A stretch of 64,000 nucleotides of DNA from Paractinoplanes bogorensis (GCF_018829635.1 NZ_JAHKKG010000006.1:310001-374000); one strand, 5' to 3'; counted from the first letter of the stretch, positions 50,354-59,305 are shown. Translations and numbers: made by a program. The notes: a model not told the origin generated them from the letters alone.

Positions 50354-51790
50354 GTGACCGACATATTCACCAAGCCCGAGTTGGACCGCCGTACGCTGCT
50401 GCGCCGGGCGGCCGCCGTCGGTCTGCTGGCCACCCCCGCCGTGAGCATGCTCAGCGCGTGCGTCGGCAGCTCCGACGACACCACCCAGGAGCAGGCCACC
50501 GGCACGAAGTCGGCGGACAACCCGCTCGGCATCGACCCCAAGGCCGGCGTCGAGATCGTGATCTTCAACGGCGGTCTGGGCACCAAGTACGCGACCGACG
50601 TCGACACGCCGCTGTTCAACAAGAAGTGGCCGGACGCGAAGATCACGTACTCGCAGGCCGAGGAGATCTCGACCATCGTCCAGCCCCGGATCAACGCCGG
50701 CAACCCGCCGGACATGATCAACAACTCGGGCTCGAAGCTGATGGACTTCGGCGCGATCGTCAAGGCGGGCCAGGCGGCCGACCTGACCGACCTGTTCGCG
50801 GCGCCGTCGCTCGACATCGCGGGCAAGACCGTGGCCGACACCCTGGTGCCGGGCGCGATCGAGCAGGGTTCGTACGACGGGAAGCCGTTCGCGGTCAACT
50901 ACTCGTACACGGTGTTCGGTCTCTGGTACAACGCGGCCCTGTTCAAGAAGAACAACTGGACCCCGCCGACCACCTGGGCCGAGTTCACCGCCCTGTGCGA
51001 CAAGATCAAGGCGGCCGGCATCACGCCGTTCGGCTTCGCGGGCGCCAACGCGTCGTACTACATGGTCCGCGCGATCATGACCAGCGCCGGCAAGATCGGC
51101 ACCGAACAGGTCCTCAAGGACATCGACAACCTGAAGGCCGGCGCCTGGACCAACGACGCCGTCAAGCAGGCCGCCGAGGCGTGGGCCGGGATCGGCAAGA
51201 ACTACATCAACAAGACGTTCCTCGGCCTGCGGCACACCGAGGTCCAGCTCCAGCAGAACCAGGACAAGGTCGCGATCTACCCGTGCGGCTCCTGGCTCGA
51301 GAACGAGCAGGCCAAGGACACCCCGTCCGGCTTCGAGTACGCGATCATGCCGTACCCGAGCGTCACCGCGGCCGACAAGCTGCCGGCGGCCGCGATCAAC
51401 GCCGCGGCCGGCGAGATCTACTTCGCCGCGGCCAAGGCCAAGAACCCGCAGGGCGGCAAGGAATACCTGCGCACCATGCTCAGCAAGGAAGCGGCGCTGG
51501 AGTTCACGAAGCTCACCAAGTCGCTTACCGTGGTGGCGGGTGCCTCCGACGGCGTCACCATCTCGCCCGGACTGACCAGCGCCAACGACGCGGTCACGAA
51601 GGCCGGCAAGGACGTCTTCATGGGCTACCTGTTCGACACCTGGTACAAGAAGCTCGATGACGAGTCGCGTGCGGCCGCCAACGACCTGATGTTCAAGGAC
51701 TACGACGCCGCGAAGTTCTGCGACCGGATGGAGAAGGCGTCCCAGGCCGTGGCCAAGGACAGCTCCGTCACCAAGTTCACCCGCAGCTGA
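50354..51790 (+). CDS. ngcE: NgcE-like N-acetylglucosamine/chitobiose-binding lipoprotein
   Basis: 478 residues. The N-terminus has a twin-arginine-like motif (LDRRTLLRRAAAVG) and lipobox (LSAC, about Cys36), so export by Tat as a lipoprotein is likely. The mature part is a solute-binding protein: FNGGLGTKYATDV, YDGKPFAVNYSYTVFGLWYN, IYPCGSWLENEQ. The Tat-lipoprotein form and layout match NgcE of Streptomyces olivaceoviridis, which binds GlcNAc and chitobiose. GTG 50354 follows GAGGAG. Begins a second ABC set 46 bp after the first. Confidence 0.85.
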   Translation: MTDIFTKPELDRRTLLRRAAAVGLLATPAVSMLSACVGSSDDTTQEQATGTKSADNPLGIDPKAGVEIVIFNGGLGTKYATDVDTPLFNKKWPDAKITYSQAEEISTIVQPRINAGNPPDMINNSGSKLMDFGAIVKAGQAADLTDLFAAPSLDIAGKTVADTLVPGAIEQGSYDGKPFAVNYSYTVFGLWYNAALFKKNNWTPPTTWAEFTALCDKIKAAGITPFGFAGANASYYMVRAIMTSAGKIGTEQVLKDIDNLKAGAWTNDAVKQAAEAWAGIGKNYINKTFLGLRHTEVQLQQNQDKVAIYPCGSWLENEQAKDTPSGFEYAIMPYPSVTAADKLPAAAINAAAGEIYFAAAKAKNPQGGKEYLRTMLSKEAALEFTKLTKSLTVVAGASDGVTISPGLTSANDAVTKAGKDVFMGYLFDTWYKKLDDESRAAANDLMFKDYDAAKFCDRMEKASQAVAKDSSVTKFTRS

Positions 51791-51819
51791 TCATTTCGTA
51801 AGGCAGGACGGTAGGCGCC

Positions 51820-52728
51820 ATGCGGCACGGCAAGTATCCCTTCATCATCGGCTTCCTTGTCGTGCCGGTGGCGCTCTACGCGATCTTCGTGGTCTGGGCG
51901 TACATCCAGGCCTTCTACCTGTCGGTCTACGAATGGTCGGGGCTCGGGCCGGTCACGAACTTCGTCGGCCTGGGCAACTTCCAGAAGATGATCCACGACA
52001 CGCTCTTCTGGCAGTCGATCAAGCACAACGCGTTCCTGCTGATCCTCCTGCCGCTGATCACGGTCATCCTGGCCCTGGTCTTCGCGTTCCTGCTGAACGT
52101 GGGCGGCGGCCACAAGGGCGGCGTGACCCGGGGCGTCTGGGGCTCCAAGGTCTACCGGGTCATCTTCTTCTTCCCGCAGCTGCTGGCCCTGGCCATCGTC
52201 GCGGTGATCTTCGGCCGGGTGTTCGGGCCGGACAAGAGCGGCATGATCAACGGCCTGTTCCCGGAGTCGTGGCAGCCCTGGCTGTTCCTGGCCGACGAGC
52301 GCTACGCGATGGCCTGCATCCTGGTCGTCCTGGTGTGGCAGGCGGTCGGCTTCTACGTCGTGCTCTTCTCGGCCGGCATGGGCAACATCCCGCAGGAGGT
52401 CTACGAGGCGGCCGCGATCGACGGCGCCACCCGGGTCACCCTGTTCTTCCGGATCACCATCCCGCTGCTGTGGAACACGGTGCAGGTCGCCTTCGTCTAC
52501 CTCGGCATCGCCGCCTTCGACGCGTTCGCGCTGGTCAACATCATGACCGTGGACCGCGGCGGCCCGGACGGCGCGACCTCGGTGCTCAGCCTGATGATCT
52601 ATCGCAACGCCTTCGAGTTCTCGCAGGCCGGCTACGCCTCCGCGCTCGGCGTGGTGCTTTTCTTTGTGACCCTTTCGTTCGCCTGGGTGACCCTCTCGGC
52701 CACCCGGCGCGAATCCGTCGAAGCCTGA
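51820..52728 (+). CDS. ngcF: sugar ABC transporter permease (NgcF type)
   Basis: 302 residues, about six membrane helices. The EAA loop EAAAIDGATRVTLFFRITIP is intact. A periplasmic insert around residues 90-105 (GGGHKGGVTRGVWGS) is typical of NgcF-like permeases. ATG 51820 is about 30 bp after the binding-protein stop. Pairs with the next gene. Confidence 0.9.
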   Translation: MRHGKYPFIIGFLVVPVALYAIFVVWAYIQAFYLSVYEWSGLGPVTNFVGLGNFQKMIHDTLFWQSIKHNAFLLILLPLITVILALVFAFLLNVGGGHKGGVTRGVWGSKVYRVIFFFPQLLALAIVAVIFGRVFGPDKSGMINGLFPESWQPWLFLADERYAMACILVVLVWQAVGFYVVLFSAGMGNIPQEVYEAAAIDGATRVTLFFRITIPLLWNTVQVAFVYLGIAAFDAFALVNIMTVDRGGPDGATSVLSLMIYRNAFEFSQAGYASALGVVLFFVTLSFAWVTLSATRRESVEA

Positions 52729-52746
52729 TCGGCGAGAGGCGAGACG

Positions 52747-53652
52747 ATGACCACCATCACCAAGACCCCCGGAACCACGGCCCGATCGGCCGGCCGCGCG
52801 CCCGACGAGAAGCGCGACCTCAAGATCGCCACCGGCCTCTCGCACGTGGCCCTGGTCGCCTGGGCCCTGATCACGGCCGGCCCGCTGCTGTGGGTGCTGC
52901 TCGCGTCGTTCAAGAGCAACACCGAGATCTTCCTGGGCAAGCCGTTCGCGCTGCCCAACAGTTTCTCGTTCGAGACGTACGCCAACGCCTGGAGCGACGC
53001 GCACATCGGGCGCTACTTCATCAACAGCGTCTTCGTCGTGGTGATCAGCACCGCCGGCACGATGCTGTTCGGCGCGATGGCGGCCTACGTGCTGGCCCGG
53101 TACAAGTTCCCCGGTAACCGGGCGATCTACTACCTGTTCGTCTCGGGCCTGGCGTTCCCGACGTTCATGGCCCTGGCGCCGCTGTTCTACATCCTCAAGA
53201 GCATGGGGCTGCTGGGCTCGTACACCGGCCTGATCCTGGTCTACATCGCGTACTCGCTGCCCTTCACGATCTTCTTCCTGGCCGCTTTCTTCAAATCTCT
53301 CCCGTACGAGATCGAGGAGGCCGCGACGGTCGACGGCGCGTCGCACGTCCGGAAGTTCTTCCAGATCATGATGCCGATGGCGCGCTCCGGACTGGTCAGC
53401 ATCACCATCTTCAACATCGTCGGCCAGTGGAACCAGTACCTGCTGCCGGTGGTCATCATGAGCGGCCCCGGCGCCGACCAGAAACTGCTGCTGACCCAGG
53501 GCATCGCGCAGATCAGCGTGTCGGCCGGCTACCAGGCCGAATGGTCGACGCTGTTCGCCGCGCTGGTCCTCACGATCCTGCCGATGATCGTCGTGTACGC
53601 CATCTTCCAGCGCCAGATCCAGGCGGGCCTCACCGCAGGCGCCGTCAAGTAA
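52747..53652 (+). CDS. ngcG: sugar ABC transporter permease (NgcG type)
   Basis: 301 residues, six membrane helices, EAA loop EEAATVDGASHVRKFFQIMM, C-terminus FQRQIQAGLTAGAVK. ATG with GAGAGGCGAG upstream. Last gene of the uptake region; a hairpin follows. As with the first set, no ATPase is encoded nearby. Confidence 0.92.
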   Translation: MTTITKTPGTTARSAGRAPDEKRDLKIATGLSHVALVAWALITAGPLLWVLLASFKSNTEIFLGKPFALPNSFSFETYANAWSDAHIGRYFINSVFVVVISTAGTMLFGAMAAYVLARYKFPGNRAIYYLFVSGLAFPTFMALAPLFYILKSMGLLGSYTGLILVYIAYSLPFTIFFLAAFFKSLPYEIEEAATVDGASHVRKFFQIMMPMARSGLVSITIFNIVGQWNQYLLPVVIMSGPGADQKLLLTQGIAQISVSAGYQAEWSTLFAALVLTILPMIVVYAIFQRQIQAGLTAGAVK

Positions 53653-53716
53653 GACCCTTTTCGCCGTACGCCCCGACTCCGCCCCGCCACCGACAGACCC
53701 TTCCCGCAGCAGGCCC

Positions 53717-53762
53717 CGGCTCCTCCCCGCCACCGTCCGGCGCGGAGGAGCCGCGGCTTTCC
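53717..53762 (+). terminator. terminator after the sugar-uptake operon
   Basis: GGCTCCTCC (53718-53726) pairs with GGAGGAGCC (53744-53752), followed by GCGGCTTTCC. Lies 65 bp beyond the last permease stop. Confidence 0.65.
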
Positions 53763-53830
53763 AGCCCCGCGCGGCGCCGCTTCTACGGTGGCGGCTGCTC
53801 GTGCGGTGCCGCTTGATGGTGGGGTGCTCC

Positions 53831-54799
53831 TTAAGCGGGGCCGGGTTCTGGTGTTTCGGGTGGGCGGCGGCGCCACTCAGCCGGGGGCACTCCGACGACG
53901 CGGCGGAACGTGGCGGCGAACGCGACGTCCGAGCCGTAGCCGACGCGGGCGGCGACCGCGGCGACGGTCAGGCGCTCGTCGCGGAGCAGGCGCTTGGCAT
54001 GATGCAGGCGCAGCGAGCGCAGATAGTGCATCGGCGGCTCGCCCACCACGGCCGCGAAGCGGGCGGCGAACGCCGTGCGGGACAGCCCCGCCGCGGCGGC
54101 CAGCGTGGCGAGCGTCCACGGCCGGGCCGGCTCGGCGTGAATCGAACCCAGGACCGGGCCCAGGTGCGGGTCGCGCAGCCCCGCCAGCCATCCGGGATGG
54201 TCGGTCAGGCCGCCCGACTCGCGGAGCGCGCGGGCGATCAGCGCGTCGGACAGGCGGGCCATCACGACATCGCTGCCCGGGCCGGCGTCGAACGCCTCCT
54301 GCCGCAGCACCTCGACATAGGGAGCCAGCCAGGCCGGCGGCGAGCCGTCCTTCCCCGGTACGTGGATCACCCGCGGCATCCCGCGCAGCGCCGGGTGATC
54401 GGGATCGCCCGCGATGAAGGCGCCGCACACGATCGTCGTGCCGCTGTCGGTGCTGCTGGCGCTGCTGGTGGGGCCGCCGCCGCGTAACCGGACCCCGGCG
54501 GTGCGGGCCGCCAGTTCGAAGCCGGACGTGGCGATTGCCGCCCGGCCGGAGCGCAACTCGTGGTCGTCGCCGCGGGGCAGGATCACGGTGTCGCCGGCCG
54601 TCAGCGGAGTCACTGATCCGTCCGCCAGCACCAACTCGCACGCACCGGCCGCGATCAGGTGCACCCCACGGAGGCCGGGGCGGTCGAAGACCAGGCGGAA
54701 CGGCGCGCCCATCTCGATCCACCGATAGGCCGCACTGGTGAAACTGACCTCGCGCAGCACGAGGCCCAGGACGTCCGGTGTGCTCTCCGGGACGGACAC
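53831..54799 (-). CDS. AraC-family regulator with cupin sensor domain
   Basis: 322 residues from GTG 54799. The N-terminal cupin_6 domain (MGAPFRLVFDRPGLRGVHLI, GDTVILPRGDDHELRSG) is followed by two AraC HTH motifs (LATLAAAAGLSRTAFAARFA and LTVAAVAARVGYGSDVAFAA) and the terminal PPAEWRRR. Regulators of this type usually control a divergent dehydrogenase or oxidoreductase gene, here the SDR starting 39 bp away. Effector unknown. Confidence 0.9.
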   Translation of the reverse strand: MSVPESTPDVLGLVLREVSFTSAAYRWIEMGAPFRLVFDRPGLRGVHLIAAGACELVLADGSVTPLTAGDTVILPRGDDHELRSGRAAIATSGFELAARTAGVRLRGGGPTSSASSTDSGTTIVCGAFIAGDPDHPALRGMPRVIHVPGKDGSPPAWLAPYVEVLRQEAFDAGPGSDVVMARLSDALIARALRESGGLTDHPGWLAGLRDPHLGPVLGSIHAEPARPWTLATLAAAAGLSRTAFAARFAAVVGEPPMHYLRSLRLHHAKRLLRDERLTVAAVAARVGYGSDVAFAATFRRVVGVPPAEWRRRPPETPEPGPA

Positions 54800-54838
54800 A
54801 CATGGAGTGTCCCGCCGCCACTTCCTAGCGTCGAGAGC

Positions 54839-55570
54839 ATGAGAGACATCGTGGTAACCGGCTCGACCGGAATCGGCGGCGCGGTGGCGTCCGCACTGGG
54901 GGAGCGGGCCCTGACGATCGGCCGCCACGGCATGATCCGGGCCGACCTGAGTTCGATGGAGGAGACGGCCCGCGCGGCCGCCGAGATCTCGTCCGTCCGG
55001 GCGATCATCTGCTGCGCGGGCGTGTTCACGCTGCGCGCCACGCACACCGCCGAGGGCTTCGAACGGGCGCTCGCGCTCAACTACCTGTCCCGCTACCTGC
55101 TCGTACGGCTCCTGCGGCCGCGCCGGGTCATCCTGGTCGCGAACGCCGGTCGATACCGCGACACGCTGGGCCCGATGCCCGACCTGAACCTGCGAGCCGG
55201 CGGTCGTGGCCTGAGGATCGCGGGCCGGACCCAGTTCGCGAACGACCTGTTCGCCGTCGAGTTGGCCGCCCGTCACCCCGACATGGCCGTGAGCTGCGTC
55301 TTCCCCGGGCTCGTGGCCACGAGAGTCTTCCGCGACGCACCCGGCGTACCCGCTCCTCTGCGCCGCGTCCTCGACGCGGTCCAGCAGCGCGTGGGCGCCG
55401 ACCCGGCCCGGGCCGCCGAGACGCCGGTGGCGCTGGCCGTCGAGGATCGCGAACCCGGCTTCTACGGCCCCGGATGCGCGCCGCTGCCCATTCCGTCGCG
55501 CGTGCTCGACGGTCGTCGGCGCGAGCTGTGGGAGGCCACCGACGATCTGCTGAAACCCTGGCTGACCTGA
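54839..55570 (+). CDS. short-chain dehydrogenase-like protein lacking the YxxxK pair
   Basis: 243 residues. GSTGIGGA (8-15) is a normal dinucleotide-binding loop and ICCAGVF stands for the NNAG motif. At the catalytic site, where related SDRs have YGQSKLANxLF, this protein reads AGRTQFANDLF, so both Tyr and Lys are missing. It may bind NAD(P) without SDR catalysis, or act as a sensor. ATG 54839 begins beside the divergent AraC gene. C-terminal residues 190-243 are an SDR-like helical end. Confidence 0.8.
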   Translation: MRDIVVTGSTGIGGAVASALGERALTIGRHGMIRADLSSMEETARAAAEISSVRAIICCAGVFTLRATHTAEGFERALALNYLSRYLLVRLLRPRRVILVANAGRYRDTLGPMPDLNLRAGGRGLRIAGRTQFANDLFAVELAARHPDMAVSCVFPGLVATRVFRDAPGVPAPLRRVLDAVQQRVGADPARAAETPVALAVEDREPGFYGPGCAPLPIPSRVLDGRRRELWEATDDLLKPWLT

Positions 55571-55622
55571 TCGGTCACAGAGGTGGGTTCACGCTGGGCC
55601 GGTCCGCACCCTCCAGTTAGGT

Positions 55623-55835
55623 ATGGACGCTGAGCTGTGGATTTTTGCGCTGGCCCACGCGGCGGCGGCGCTGGGGTTGTGCCTTCGCCTACGCTGGCGG
55701 CTGCGCCTCGAACGGGTACGCGCCCGCCTGCTGGTCGATCTCGCGGGCCGGCTGTCGCGGCGGGGAGGCGGCGAGTTCGAGGACGGCCGGACGAGGCTGA
55801 CCGTGACCCCGGCCAAGGGGCGTGAGCATGGATGA
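55623..55835 (+). CDS. small membrane protein upstream of ECF sigma factor
   Basis: 70 residues. One N-terminal hydrophobic helix (LWIFALAHAAAALGLCL) followed by a strongly basic stretch (RLRWRLRLERVRARLL) and a short hydrophilic tail. Its stop lies inside the sigma factor start region, so translation is coupled. No family recognised. It could be a membrane tether or anti-sigma-like partner. Confidence 0.65.
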   Translation: MDAELWIFALAHAAAALGLCLRLRWRLRLERVRARLLVDLAGRLSRRGGGEFEDGRTRLTVTPAKGREHG

Positions 55836-56352
55836 CCACGAGGCCCAGCGGACCGCGCCGGCCCGTCCGGACGACGTGCCCGCCGAGCCCGGTGCGGACT
55901 TCGATGCCTTCTACCGGGACCACAAGCCGAGGCTGGTCGTCTTTCTGCGCTACCAGGGCGCGCCGATGGCGGAGGCGGCCGACCTCGCCCAGGACGCCAT
56001 GATCAAGGCGTACACGCGGTGGTCGACGATCACCTCCCCGAAGGCGTGGACCAAACGGGTCGCCTCCCGCGCGTGGGGCCGCCGCCTGGCCAGTCTCGAC
56101 GAGGATCTGGTGGCCGAAGTGCCCGGCACCTGGATGACCGTCTCGGACATCACGGTCTGGGAGCAGCAGTTCGACCTGCTGCGCGTGCTCGACGCGCTGC
56201 CACTCCGTCAGCGGCAGGTGCTCGCCTGGACCTTGGACGGGCACACCCCGGCCGAGATCGCGGTGGAACTGCGGATGACGCCGGAAGCCGTACGGTCGAA
56301 TCTCTACAAGGCGCGGCGTGCGGTGGCGAAGTATCTGGAGGAGCGGTCATGA
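55828..56352 (+). CDS. ECF-type RNA polymerase sigma factor
   Basis: 174 residues from ATG 55828, with GGGG 8 nt upstream; GTG 55822 is the alternative. Region 2 (DFDAFYRDHKPRLVVFLRYQ, DLAQDAMIKAYTRW) and region 4 (LPLRQRQVLAWTLDGHTPAE, MTPEAVRSNLYKARRAV) are both present. No anti-sigma factor with a zinc motif lies next to it. Its stop overlaps the next start as ATGA. It should direct transcription of a small, unknown regulon. Confidence 0.9.
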   Translation: MDDHEAQRTAPARPDDVPAEPGADFDAFYRDHKPRLVVFLRYQGAPMAEAADLAQDAMIKAYTRWSTITSPKAWTKRVASRAWGRRLASLDEDLVAEVPGTWMTVSDITVWEQQFDLLRVLDALPLRQRQVLAWTLDGHTPAEIAVELRMTPEAVRSNLYKARRAVAKYLEERS

Positions 56353-57506
56353 CCGATCCCGACCGTTGGCTCACCGAGCGCCACCAGGAGTTCGTCGAGT
56401 CGGTGGCCGACGCCCTCGACCTGGAGGCCGGGCTGCGCGACGCCACCCTCGCCCGCCGGCACGAGGAGTTCGTCGCCGGTGTGGCCGGCTCGCTCGATCT
56501 GGAGGGTGGTCTGGCCGCCATCACCTCGGCCCGCCCGCGCGAGACCGCCGGCGTGGTGCCCGTCAACGAGTTGCCGGACCGCCTGGCCGATGTCGACCTC
56601 CGACTGCGGCTGCGGGCCCGGCCCACGTTGCACAGGCTGGCGGTCGTCCTGGAGGCCATGGCCTCGGTGGCCTCGGAGCAGCGGCGGATCACGGCGACTC
56701 TCGACGCGGTCGGCAATCGGATCGCCCGGCTCGTCGCCGACTGGCCGGCGGTGCCCGCGCATTTCGACGAGTTCTCCGTGGACAGCCTGGCTGTGGTGGT
56801 GGGTCGGATCAGGCGGGCTCGGGCGGCCGTGGAGGGTCAGAAACCTGGGCCCGCGAATCCCGGGTTGCCGGAACTGCGGGAGTCGCTGGAATCGGCGCTT
56901 GATTTCATGATGTCCGTCGCCCAGCCGGTCCGGTCCCGGGTCTTCGAGTTGGTGGCCGCCGGTCTGTCCGACGAGGAGGCGAACCACCCCGACTTCCTCA
57001 TCCTCCGCACGTCGGCGGTCGTCGGGATGAAGACTCTGGCCGAGATGGCGCAGCAACGGGGTGGGGCCGGGACACCGACGGTGGTTCTCGGCCGGGTGCT
57101 GGCCGCATCGGTGGACCTGGCGTGGATTCTGTCCGCCGCGGTGGAGGCGGCGCAGAGCCTGACCTGGCGGTCGGCGGACGAGCCGGATCTCAACGAATAT
57201 CTCGACCGGGCTCACGAGGCCGCCCGCCAGGTGGCCGGGATCCTCGGCGTCCCGGCGATCGGCGAGTTGGCGGATGCCCGGCCCGACGACGTCCAGCGGC
57301 TGCGCCGGCAGATCGACGACTTCCGCGGCGCCGACATCGAATCACTCGACCTCGAGGACGTGGTGCTGACGGGGATCCGCTGGTCGGACGGCACGCGGTG
57401 GCCCCTCGGCTGGGAAGACCGGGTGCGGCAGAGCTCGGTCCCGGTCGGCCCGGGTGAGTACGAGATCCGTGACCGCCCCGCCGAGCGGGACCGCACGCTG
57501 TTCTAG
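56349..57506 (+). CDS. helical protein of unknown function coupled to the sigma factor
   Basis: 385 residues, no signal or membrane segment. The N-terminus has an 18-residue repeat (HQEFVESVADALDLEAGL, HEEFVAGVAGSLDLEGGL). The middle is alpha-helical (RPTLHRLAVVLEAMASVASE), and the end reads LTGIRWSDGTRWPLGWEDRV then GPGEYEIRD. ATG overlaps the sigma stop, so the two are tightly coupled. It could be a regulator of, or an effector driven by, the sigma factor. No known family. Confidence 0.7.
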   Translation: MTDPDRWLTERHQEFVESVADALDLEAGLRDATLARRHEEFVAGVAGSLDLEGGLAAITSARPRETAGVVPVNELPDRLADVDLRLRLRARPTLHRLAVVLEAMASVASEQRRITATLDAVGNRIARLVADWPAVPAHFDEFSVDSLAVVVGRIRRARAAVEGQKPGPANPGLPELRESLESALDFMMSVAQPVRSRVFELVAAGLSDEEANHPDFLILRTSAVVGMKTLAEMAQQRGGAGTPTVVLGRVLAASVDLAWILSAAVEAAQSLTWRSADEPDLNEYLDRAHEAARQVAGILGVPAIGELADARPDDVQRLRRQIDDFRGADIESLDLEDVVLTGIRWSDGTRWPLGWEDRVRQSSVPVGPGEYEIRDRPAERDRTLF

Positions 57507-58615
57507 CCCCACACCTCGGCGGCCGTCTCGACGATCAGGGACAGCTTGGCCACCTGCTCGTCGTAGGTCAGGACGTTGCCCTCGACGGTGGAGGAGAAGC
57601 CGCACTGCGGGGACAGGCAGAGCTGTTCCAACGGCACGTACCGGGCCGCCTCGTCGATGCGGCGCTTCAGGGTGTCCTTGGATTCCAGGGCGCCCCGCTT
57701 GGTGGTGACCAGGCCCAGCACGACCATCTTGCCCGGCGGCACGAAGCGCAGCGGCGCGAACGTGCCGGAACGGTCGTCGTCGTACTCCAGGAAGAAGCCG
57801 TCGACGGCCAGTTCGCTGAACAATGCCTCGGCCACGAAGTCGTAGCCGCCCTCGGCCGTCCACGAGGAGCGGAAGTTGCCCCGGCACATGTGGGTCGTCA
57901 CGGCCATCGTGGACGGCCGGTCGGCGATCGCCGCGTTGATCTGGCGGATGTAGCGCAGATGCTGGTGCTCGGCGTCGTCGCCGCGGTCGGTCAGCAGGCG
58001 GCGCTGGGCCGGGTCGTTCAGGTAGGCCAGGCTGGTGTCGTCGAGCTGCAGGTAGCGGCAGCCCAGTTCGCCGAGCCGCGCGATCTCCACCGCGTACGCG
58101 GCACTCAGGTCGGCCCAGAACGTGTCCTCGTCCGAATACACAGCCGGATCGATGGCCGCCCGCCCGCCACGGTAGTGGACCATGCTCGGCGACGGGATCG
58201 TCAGCTTGGGCGTCACCGACGGGTCCACGACGGAGCTCAGGAACGCGAAGTCGTCTCCGAAGATCGTCTCGTTCAGCCGGATCGGCGCGTCGATGGCGAG
58301 CGCGGCCGACTCGAAGTCGATCTCGCCGTCGGCGTTGCGGAAGTGCACCTGGATCTTCTCGTCGGTCGGGTGCACGCCGCCCAGGCGGTAGATGAAGTCC
58401 ATGTGCCAGGACGTGCGGCGGAACTCGCCGTCGGTGGCCGACCGCAGCCCGGCGTCACGCTGCATGCGCACGACATCGCGGATGGCCGCGTCTTCGGCGG
58501 CGTGCAGTTCGACGGCGTCGATCTCGCCGGTGGCCCGGCGTTCCCGCATCGCGAGCAGGGAGGCGGGCCGGAGCAGGCTGCCGACGTGGTCGGCCCGGAA
58601 CGGGGGCGTCGTCAT
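57503..58615 (-). CDS. MetE-like cobalamin-independent methyltransferase (YxjG/YxjH type)
   Basis: 370 residues, matching the C-terminal catalytic barrel of MetE without its N-terminal half. RADHVGSLLRP at the start, YLQLDDTSLAYL, THMCRGN with His and Cys zinc ligands, and LSPQCGFSST with the second Cys. These short proteins transfer a methyl group to homocysteine or another thiol; the donor is unknown. It converges with the helical protein gene (4-nt overlap) and starts 3 bp after the protease gene stop. Confidence 0.88.
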   Translation of the reverse strand: MTTPPFRADHVGSLLRPASLLAMRERRATGEIDAVELHAAEDAAIRDVVRMQRDAGLRSATDGEFRRTSWHMDFIYRLGGVHPTDEKIQVHFRNADGEIDFESAALAIDAPIRLNETIFGDDFAFLSSVVDPSVTPKLTIPSPSMVHYRGGRAAIDPAVYSDEDTFWADLSAAYAVEIARLGELGCRYLQLDDTSLAYLNDPAQRRLLTDRGDDAEHQHLRYIRQINAAIADRPSTMAVTTHMCRGNFRSSWTAEGGYDFVAEALFSELAVDGFFLEYDDDRSGTFAPLRFVPPGKMVVLGLVTTKRGALESKDTLKRRIDEAARYVPLEQLCLSPQCGFSSTVEGNVLTYDEQVAKLSLIVETAAEVWG

Positions 58616-58618
58616 GCC

Positions 58619-59305
58619 TCACGGTAACGCCGGGAACGCCTCCCCGCCGTTGAGCCGATCGATCAGCTTCAGCACCGCGTCGCGCCCGCCGCCGGCGTCG
58701 AGCCAGCGCTGCACCCGGCACGCCGCCCGCGAGTAGACCTGCGCGTCGGAGCCCGCCGCGTCGAGCCAGGCCGGCAGCGTCTCGGGCAGCGGGCCCTCGT
58801 ACGGCGTGGCGCAGTGCGCACCCAGATAGCGCGGGTCGCCCGAGACCACGACGGCCAGCCCCTCGTCGAACCACTGCGGCACCTCGCCGTCGAGCCGCCG
58901 GTGCAGTTCGACGTGCGCCATCTCGTGCGACGCGATCACGGCGTCGAGCCCGCGCGGCGACAGCATGACGGCCCGGTTGAGCACGGCGATGCCCTTCTCT
59001 CCGCCGCCGCCGATGCGGTCGTAGCAGGCTTCGGTGAAACACGCGACGATCCGCGGATCGGACTCGCGGCCGCCGTAGAACGCCTCGACCCGCCGCCGCG
59101 CGTCGGACGCCAGGTCAAGCAGCTGCCGCGTCTGGGCATCGGTCAGCCCGCGCTCGCTGTAGACGCCGTCACTCACCCGGGTCAGTCCGTAGCAGCCGGG
59201 ACACGCGGTCGCCGCCGCCGACGGATAGGCGAACGCCACCCCGCCGACCGCCGCCGCCAGCAGAACGACGACACCGACGAGAAACCACCGCCCCCGAAAT
59301 CTCAC
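58619..59305 (-). CDS. membrane-anchored zinc metalloprotease-like protein
   Basis: 228 residues from GTG 59305. An N-terminal helix (WFLVGVVVLLAAAVGGVAFA) anchors or exports it. IASHEMAHVELHRRL contains HExxH, and WFDEGLAVVVSG supplies the downstream Glu ligand of a gluzincin. Cys residues (CPGCYGL, CFTEACYDR, AACRVQRW) may form disulfides outside the cell. Substrate unknown. In one operon with the MetE-like gene, 3 bp downstream. Confidence 0.82.
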   Translation of the reverse strand: MRFRGRWFLVGVVVLLAAAVGGVAFAYPSAAATACPGCYGLTRVSDGVYSERGLTDAQTRQLLDLASDARRRVEAFYGGRESDPRIVACFTEACYDRIGGGGEKGIAVLNRAVMLSPRGLDAVIASHEMAHVELHRRLDGEVPQWFDEGLAVVVSGDPRYLGAHCATPYEGPLPETLPAWLDAAGSDAQVYSRAACRVQRWLDAGGGRDAVLKLIDRLNGGEAFPALP

